64,000 nt of DNA from contig NZ_CM001857.1 in assembly GCF_000400505.1 (NCBI RefSeq), positions 1,228,532 through 1,292,531 of the forward strand. The letters run 5' to 3'. A program made the translations under genes and the position numbers. This DNA is from Musicola paradisiaca NCPPB 2511. Its GTDB lineage: Bacteria > Pseudomonadota > Gammaproteobacteria > Enterobacterales > Enterobacteriaceae. Below the pieces are notes generated by a model. It made no database searches and was not told the DNA's origin. It was given only the letters and a program-made list of their open reading frames with translations. The first letter of the stretch is position 1, and each line of letters begins with the position of its first letter. This document shows, piece by piece, positions 59,834 through 64,000 of this stretch.

Positions 59834-59986
59834 ATGATTGATTGGCGCAGTTCGCAAACAGGAAAGTCGTCGAGATGCGTAATAATAATGAAGGGAGCCT
59901 ATTTCCTTTCTCTTCTCTCATGCTGTCTGACCCCACAACAGGTCCGGAGGAAGAAAATAATAAAAGCTGTGTGGGCAAATCCGTGA
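59834..59986 (+). CDS. Candidate 50-residue upstream ORF overlapping the sdhC start
   Basis: Begins ATGATTGATTGG eight bases after AGGAG (59821-59825), the best Shine-Dalgarno in the sdh leader. It encodes [15 protein letters not shown], then a partly hydrophobic [14 protein letters not shown], and a basic end, stopping at TGA 59984-59986, inside the first codons of sdhC. The frame differs from sdhC. It may serve as a translated leader coupling to sdhC, or be a remnant of a rearranged start. Existence as a peptide is unproven. Confidence 0.35.
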   Translation: MIDWRSSQTGKSSRCVIIMKGAYFLSLLSCCLTPQQVRRKKIIKAVWANP

Positions 59987-60360
59987 AAAAACAAAGACCT
60001 GTCAATCTGGATCTGCAAACGATCCGATTTCCTGTTACTGCGATAGCATCCATTCTTCATCGTGTCTCAGGCGTTATCACGTTTGTTGCTGTTGGAATCT
60101 TGTTGTGGCTGCTCGGTCTCTCCCTGTCTTCTCAGGAAGGATTTGTGCATGCAGCTGCAATTATGGGCAGCTTTATCGTGAAATTCATCGTCTGGGGCAT
60201 TCTAACCGCGCTCTCCTACCATATTGTCGGTGGCCTGCGTCATCTGTTGATGGATTTTGGATACATAGAGGAGACTTTCGCGGCGGGTTCGAGTTCCGCG
60301 AAAATTTCTTTCATCATCACTGTCGTGCTTTCTCTTCTGGCTGGAGTCCTCGTATGGTAA
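59971..60360 (+). CDS. sdhC: Succinate dehydrogenase cytochrome b556 subunit SdhC
   Basis: Membrane anchor of succinate:quinone reductase that helps bind heme b and ubiquinone. The 129-residue product from GTG 59971 ([20 protein letters not shown]) aligns with E. coli SdhC end to end and has three helices, HRVSGVITF (quinone site) and the heme ligand histidine in [10 protein letters not shown]. The GTG lacks a good ribosome-binding site. In-frame ATGs at 59920 (17 more residues) and 59875 (32 more, after AGGAAA with nine-base spacing) are possible. It overlaps sdhD by seven bases. Confidence 0.9.
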   Translation: MGKSVKKQRPVNLDLQTIRFPVTAIASILHRVSGVITFVAVGILLWLLGLSLSSQEGFVHAAAIMGSFIVKFIVWGILTALSYHIVGGLRHLLMDFGYIEETFAAGSSSAKISFIITVVLSLLAGVLVW

Positions 60361-60701
60361 GCAATGCTTCCGCTTTGGGACGCAATGGCGTACACGACTG
60401 GTTGCTACTTCGCGCTTCCGCCATCGTCATCGTACTGTATGTCCTTTATATCGTCGGTTTTATTGCGAGCGCCGGCGGTATTACTTATGAAATCTGGCGT
60501 GGTTTTTTTGCCATGCATCTCACCAAAGTGTTCACCCTGTTGACGCTGATTTCTATTCTGGTTCATGCCTGGATAGGTATGTGGCAGGTACTGACTGACT
60601 ACATAAAACCGCTGGCAATTCGGCTGGTATTACAGCTGGCGATTGTGGTGGTATTGGTGGTGTATGTCATTTATGGAACAGTCGTGGTGTGGGGTGCATG
60701 A
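60354..60701 (+). CDS. sdhD: Succinate dehydrogenase membrane anchor subunit SdhD
   Basis: Second membrane anchor of the Sdh complex. The 115-residue product starts at an ATG overlapping the sdhC stop (ATGGTAA), has three helices and [16 protein letters not shown] (heme/quinone-proximal segment; histidine in LVHAWIG). Length equals E. coli SdhD. The stop shares a base with the sdhA start. Confidence 0.96.
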   Translation: MVSNASALGRNGVHDWLLLRASAIVIVLYVLYIVGFIASAGGITYEIWRGFFAMHLTKVFTLLTLISILVHAWIGMWQVLTDYIKPLAIRLVLQLAIVVVLVVYVIYGTVVVWGA

Positions 60702-62467
60702 TGAATTTGCCAGTCAGAGAGTTTGATGCCGTTGTTGTTGGCGCGGGTGGCGCGGGTATGCGCGCCGCGCTTCAGATTTCCCAGATGGGCTTGTCCTGTG
60801 CCCTGTTGTCCAAAGTATTCCCGACCCGTTCCCATACGGTATCCGCCCAGGGGGGAATTACTGTTGCTTTGGGCAATACCCATGAGGACAATTGGGAATG
60901 GCATATGTATGACACCGTAAAAGGGTCTGACTACATCGGTGATCAGGACGCCATTGAATATATGTGCAAAACGGGGCCGGAAGCGATTCTGGAACTGGAA
61001 CATATGGGATTGCCGTTTTCCCGCTTGGATGATGGGAGTATTTACCAGCGCCCGTTCGGCGGCCAGTCTAAGAATTTCGGCGGCGAGCAGGCTGCTCGCA
61101 CTGCGGCGGCGGCAGACCGTACTGGGCACGCGCTGTTGCATACGCTTTATCAGCAGAACCTTAAAAATCACACCACCATCTTTTCTGAATGGTATGCGCT
61201 TGATCTGGTGAAAAATCAGGATGGTGCGGTGGTGGGATGTACCGCCATCTGTATTGAAAGCGGCGAAGTCGTTTATTTCAAAGCTCGTGCCACCGTATTG
61301 GCGACCGGCGGGGCCGGGCGCATCTATCAGTCAACGACCAATGCGCATATCAATACCGGTGACGGTGTGGGTATGGCGCTGCGTGCAGGTGTGCCGGTTC
61401 AGGATATGGAAATGTGGCAGTTCCATCCTACGGGGATCGCTGGCGCTGGGGTACTGGTAACGGAAGGGTGCCGTGGTGAAGGCGGTTACTTGCTTAACAA
61501 ACATGGCGAGCGTTTTATGGAGCGCTATGCGCCAAACGCCAAAGATTTGGCTGGGCGTGATGTGGTCGCTCGTTCCATCATGATTGAGATTCGTGAAGGC
61601 CGCGGATGCGATGGTCCATGGGGACCACATGCCAAACTGAAGCTGGATCACCTTGGTAAAGAAGTTCTGGAGTCTCGTTTGCCGGGTATTTTGGAGTTGT
61701 CGCGTACTTTTGCCCATGTTGATCCGGTCAAAGAGCCGATTCCGGTTATTCCGACTTGCCACTATATGATGGGCGGTATCCCGACGAAGGTCACTGGTCA
61801 AGCGTTGACGGTGAATGAAAAAGGCGAAGACGTGGTGATTCCTGGTCTGTTCGCTGTGGGTGAGATTGCCTGCGTTTCTGTTCACGGTGCCAACCGACTG
61901 GGCGGCAACTCGTTGCTTGACCTGGTAGTGTTTGGTCGTTCGGCAGGGATGCATCTGCAGGAATCGTTGATTGAACAAGGCGTTTCCCGCGATGCCAGTG
62001 ACTCGGATATCGATGCATCCCTTGAGCGTCTTAACCGTTGGAACGATAACCGTTCTGGCGAAGATCCGGTTGAAATTCGCAAAGCATTGCAGTCTTGTAT
62101 GCAGAATAACTTCTCGGTCTTCCGCGAAGGCGATGCGATGGCAAAAGGCCTTGAAGAGCTCAAAGTGATTCGCGAACGCCTGAAACAGGCTCGATTGGAT
62201 GATGCATCAAGTGAATTCAATACCCAGCGTATTGAGTGCCTGGAGCTGGATAATCTGATGGAAACTGCATATGCCACCGCGGTCTCTGCGAATTTCCGCA
62301 CTGAGAGTCGTGGCGCGCACAGTCGCTTCGACTATCCTGATCGTGATGATGAGAATTGGTTGTGCCATACGCTGTATCAGCCGCAAACCGAGAGCATGAC
62401 GCGCCGTCAGGTGAACATGCAGCCTAAATTGCGCCCGGCGTTTCCGCCGAAAGTGCGTACTTACTGA
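60701..62467 (+). CDS. sdhA: Succinate dehydrogenase flavoprotein subunit SdhA
   Basis: Oxidises succinate to fumarate with covalently bound FAD. The 588-residue product has the FAD-binding [12 protein letters not shown], the FAD-linking histidine in [10 protein letters not shown], the active-site [21 protein letters not shown] and [21 protein letters not shown], and the C-terminal [16 protein letters not shown] 60701 gives exactly the E. coli length; the alternative start at 60698 differs by one codon. Confidence 0.98.
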   Translation: MNLPVREFDAVVVGAGGAGMRAALQISQMGLSCALLSKVFPTRSHTVSAQGGITVALGNTHEDNWEWHMYDTVKGSDYIGDQDAIEYMCKTGPEAILELEHMGLPFSRLDDGSIYQRPFGGQSKNFGGEQAARTAAAADRTGHALLHTLYQQNLKNHTTIFSEWYALDLVKNQDGAVVGCTAICIESGEVVYFKARATVLATGGAGRIYQSTTNAHINTGDGVGMALRAGVPVQDMEMWQFHPTGIAGAGVLVTEGCRGEGGYLLNKHGERFMERYAPNAKDLAGRDVVARSIMIEIREGRGCDGPWGPHAKLKLDHLGKEVLESRLPGILELSRTFAHVDPVKEPIPVIPTCHYMMGGIPTKVTGQALTVNEKGEDVVIPGLFAVGEIACVSVHGANRLGGNSLLDLVVFGRSAGMHLQESLIEQGVSRDASDSDIDASLERLNRWNDNRSGEDPVEIRKALQSCMQNNFSVFREGDAMAKGLEELKVIRERLKQARLDDASSEFNTQRIECLELDNLMETAYATAVSANFRTESRGAHSRFDYPDRDDENWLCHTLYQPQTESMTRRQVNMQPKLRPAFPPKVRTY

Positions 62468-62485
62468 TTCTGCGGAGAGTTGGCG

Positions 62486-63202
62486 ATGAAACTCGAATTT
62501 TCAATCTATCGTTATAACCCTGATGTCGATAACGCTCCACGTATGCAGGACTACACGCTTGAGGCGGAAGAAGGCCGGGACATGATGCTGTTGGATGCCC
62601 TGATCCAATTAAAAGAGCAGGATCCGACCCTGTCGTTCCGCCGCTCCTGCCGTGAAGGCGTATGCGGCTCCGACGGGCTGAACATGAACGGCAAAAACGG
62701 TCTGGCTTGCATCACACCGGTTTCGACGCTACGTGGGAGCAACGGCAAGATAGTGATCCGTCCTTTGCCTGGTTTACCGGTAATCCGCGATTTGGTTGTG
62801 GACATGGGGCAGTTCTATGCACAATATGAGAAAATTAAACCTTACCTGTTGAATAATGGGAAGAATCCTCCAGCTCGCGAACATCTGCAGTCACCGGATC
62901 AACGTGAGAAGCTGGATGGTTTGTATGAATGCATTATGTGTGCTTGCTGTTCCACGTCTTGTCCGTCGTTCTGGTGGAATCCAGACAAGTTCGTCGGGCC
63001 GGCGGGGTTGTTGGCGGCCTATCGCTTCTTGATTGATAGTCGTGATACGGAAACTGCGTCGCGGCTGGACGATCTGAACGATGCTTTCAGCGTGTTCCGT
63101 TGCCATGGGATCATGAATTGCGTCAGCGTATGTCCGAAGGGGCTGAATCCGACGCGAGCCATCGGTCATATCAAATCGATGTTGTTGCAGCGTAGTGCAT
63201 GA
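62486..63202 (+). CDS. sdhB: Succinate dehydrogenase iron-sulfur subunit SdhB
   Basis: Carries the three Fe-S clusters that pass electrons from FAD to ubiquinone. The 238-residue product has the [2Fe-2S] ligands in SCREGVCGSDGLNMNGKNGLAC, the [4Fe-4S] CIMCACCSTSCPSFWW and the [3Fe-4S] region ending CHGIMNCVSVCPKGLNP. GGAGAG lies six bases before ATG 62486, fixing the start. Together with sdhCDA it is one operon. Confidence 0.98.
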   Translation: MKLEFSIYRYNPDVDNAPRMQDYTLEAEEGRDMMLLDALIQLKEQDPTLSFRRSCREGVCGSDGLNMNGKNGLACITPVSTLRGSNGKIVIRPLPGLPVIRDLVVDMGQFYAQYEKIKPYLLNNGKNPPAREHLQSPDQREKLDGLYECIMCACCSTSCPSFWWNPDKFVGPAGLLAAYRFLIDSRDTETASRLDDLNDAFSVFRCHGIMNCVSVCPKGLNPTRAIGHIKSMLLQRSA

Positions 63203-63221
63203 CGATACAAGAGTAAGGCGT

Positions 63222-63251
63222 GTTTCCGCTCCCCGGTGTGGGGGCGGGAAC
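63222..63251 (+). other. Long stem-loop in the sdhB-sucA gap
   Basis: GTTTCCGCTCCC (63222-63233) pairs with GGGGGCGGGAAC (63240-63251) through 12 positions including two G-U pairs, with a six-base loop. No T run follows, so it is more likely an mRNA-stability or processing element between sdhB and sucA than a terminator. Confidence 0.5.
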
Positions 63252-63430
63252 GGTAGGGAAAAACAGGAAATCTTTAAAAGCTGGTTTTGCGCCAGAACCG
63301 CCTTTTAAAGGTTCCTTCGGATGAATTATCCACACTCGTGCGGAAGAGGGCACACAAGTGAACCGTATTCACGGCAAAAAATCATGTTAACCACGGCGAA
63401 AACAAAAGCTTATTAGCTTAAGGGATCACG

Positions 63431-64000
63431 ATGCAGAACGGCGCAATGAAGGCCTGGCTGGATTCCTCCTATCTGGCGGGCGCAAACCAGTCCTACATAG
63501 AGCAGCTCTATGAAGATTATTTAACGGATCCAGACTCGATTGATTTCAGCTGGCGTTCGATTTTTCAGCAACTTCCTACCACTGGGGTCAAACCGGATCA
63601 ACTTCACTCCAAAACCCGCGAATATTTCCGCCGTCTGGCGAAAGATACTTCGCGTTTTACCTCCTCCATCAATGATCCGGATAGCGATGCCAAGCAGGTT
63701 AAGGTATTGCAGCTGATTAACGCTTTTCGTTTCCGTGGTCATCAACACGCCAATCTTGATCCTTTGGGGTTATGGAAACAGGAACGAGTGCCTGATCTGG
63801 ATCTCGCGTACCACAATTTGACCGAGCAGGATCTGGATGAGACGTTTAACGTTGGTTCTTTCGCTATCGGTCGGGATACCATGCGTTTGGGCGAACTTTA
63901 TGCTGCGCTGAAGCAGACATATTGTGGCCCGATCGGCGCGGAATACATGCATATTACCAATACGGAAGAAAAGCGTTGGATTCAGCAACGTATCGAATCC
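63431..64000 (+). CDS. sucA: 2-oxoglutarate dehydrogenase E1 component SucA (partial, cut by window end)
   Basis: Thiamine-diphosphate enzyme that decarboxylates 2-oxoglutarate and transfers the succinyl group to the lipoyl domain of SucB. The first 190 codons are present: MQNGAMKAWLDSSYLAGANQ, the RFRGHQHANLDPLG motif, and the GEL-YAALKQTYCGPIGAEYMHI segment. AAGGGA precedes the ATG. The reading frame is open to the window edge. In-operon position after sdhB matches E. coli. The LipB product at the other end of the window supplies the octanoyl group for lipoylation of its partner. Confidence 0.97.
   Translation, partial: MQNGAMKAWLDSSYLAGANQSYIEQLYEDYLTDPDSIDFSWRSIFQQLPTTGVKPDQLHSKTREYFRRLAKDTSRFTSSINDPDSDAKQVKVLQLINAFRFRGHQHANLDPLGLWKQERVPDLDLAYHNLTEQDLDETFNVGSFAIGRDTMRLGELYAALKQTYCGPIGAEYMHITNTEEKRWIQQRIES

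Noticed and set aside
59842-59970. SdhC start at the TTG (59842)
   Set aside because: No ribosome-binding site fits it, and the 43-residue extension has no counterpart in the SdhC family.
1-64000. Many long antisense reading frames, for example 21532-22836 plus, 40496-41569 minus and 54015-54971 minus
   Set aside because: They lie opposite strong conserved genes (miaB, pgm, phrB), have no family similarity I recognise and no Shine-Dalgarno; they are shadows of GC-rich codon use.
1-64000. CRISPR array, insertion sequence or prophage
   Set aside because: No regularly spaced repeats, transposase, integrase or phage structural genes on either strand.

Overview
The window reads as a chromosomal core segment of an enterobacterium, most likely Dickeya or a close Pectobacteriaceae relative. 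Gene order follows the Escherichia coli lip-mrd-leuS-glt-lnt-ubiF-asnB-nag-glnS-fur-fldA-seqA-pgm-kdp-phr-pxp-gltA-sdh-suc region almost step by step, and the proteins look closely similar to their E. coli counterparts. Genus assignment is inference from general resemblance; no marker gene here settles it. The window starts just downstream of lipB and ends inside sucA.

Layout. 0.1-12.7 kb (minus strand): lipoate synthesis (lipB), ybeD, the cell-shape cluster dacA-rlpA-mrdB-mrdA, the ribosome genes rlmH-rsfS, then nadD, holA, lptE and leuS. 13.0-22.97 kb: ybeL (plus), then on the minus strand the glutamate/aspartate ABC importer gltIJKL, lnt, corC, ybeY, ybeZ and miaB. 23.2-24.8 kb (plus): ubiF and an EmrE-like SMR pump. 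24.97-25.56 kb: a six-gene tRNA operon (Met-Leu-Gln-Gln-Met-Gln, minus). 25.8-31.0 kb: asnB and nagBAC (minus), with nagE divergent and glnS after it. 34.7-36.0 kb: fur and fldA (minus). 36.4-39.4 kb: an MCP chemoreceptor gene (plus) lying where fldA and ybfE are neighbours in E. coli, then ybfE and ybfF (minus). 39.65-41.85 kb: seqA-pgm (plus). 41.9-43.5 kb: a small accessory island with a half-size EamA transporter and an unrecognised 278-residue protein with an EF-hand-like loop. 43.5-51.4 kb: kdpFABCDE (minus). 51.9-57.9 kb (plus): ybfA, a TudS-DUF1722 fusion, phrB, ybgI and the 5-oxoprolinase genes pxpBCA. 58.0-64.0 kb: gltA (minus) divergent from sdhCDAB-sucA (plus).

How it works together. 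The genes are mainly housekeeping: septal and lateral wall synthesis, outer-membrane LPS insertion, lipoprotein acylation, ribosome maturation, amino-sugar use, K+ uptake, and entry into the TCA cycle. Regulatory sequence I can support includes a stringent-type tRNA promoter, a KdpE-box-like element before kdpF, a strong sdh promoter, and a CRP-like site between nagB and nagE. A Rho-independent terminator just before gltJ implies a short gltI-proximal RNA like SroC.

The least explained items are the orphan protein at 42690-43526 with its structured leader, the unusual sdhC start region with an upstream ORF, the SroC-like interval, the lack of a visible Fur box at fur, and NagE lacking its IIA domain. 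I found no CRISPR array, insertion sequence, prophage or rRNA gene.
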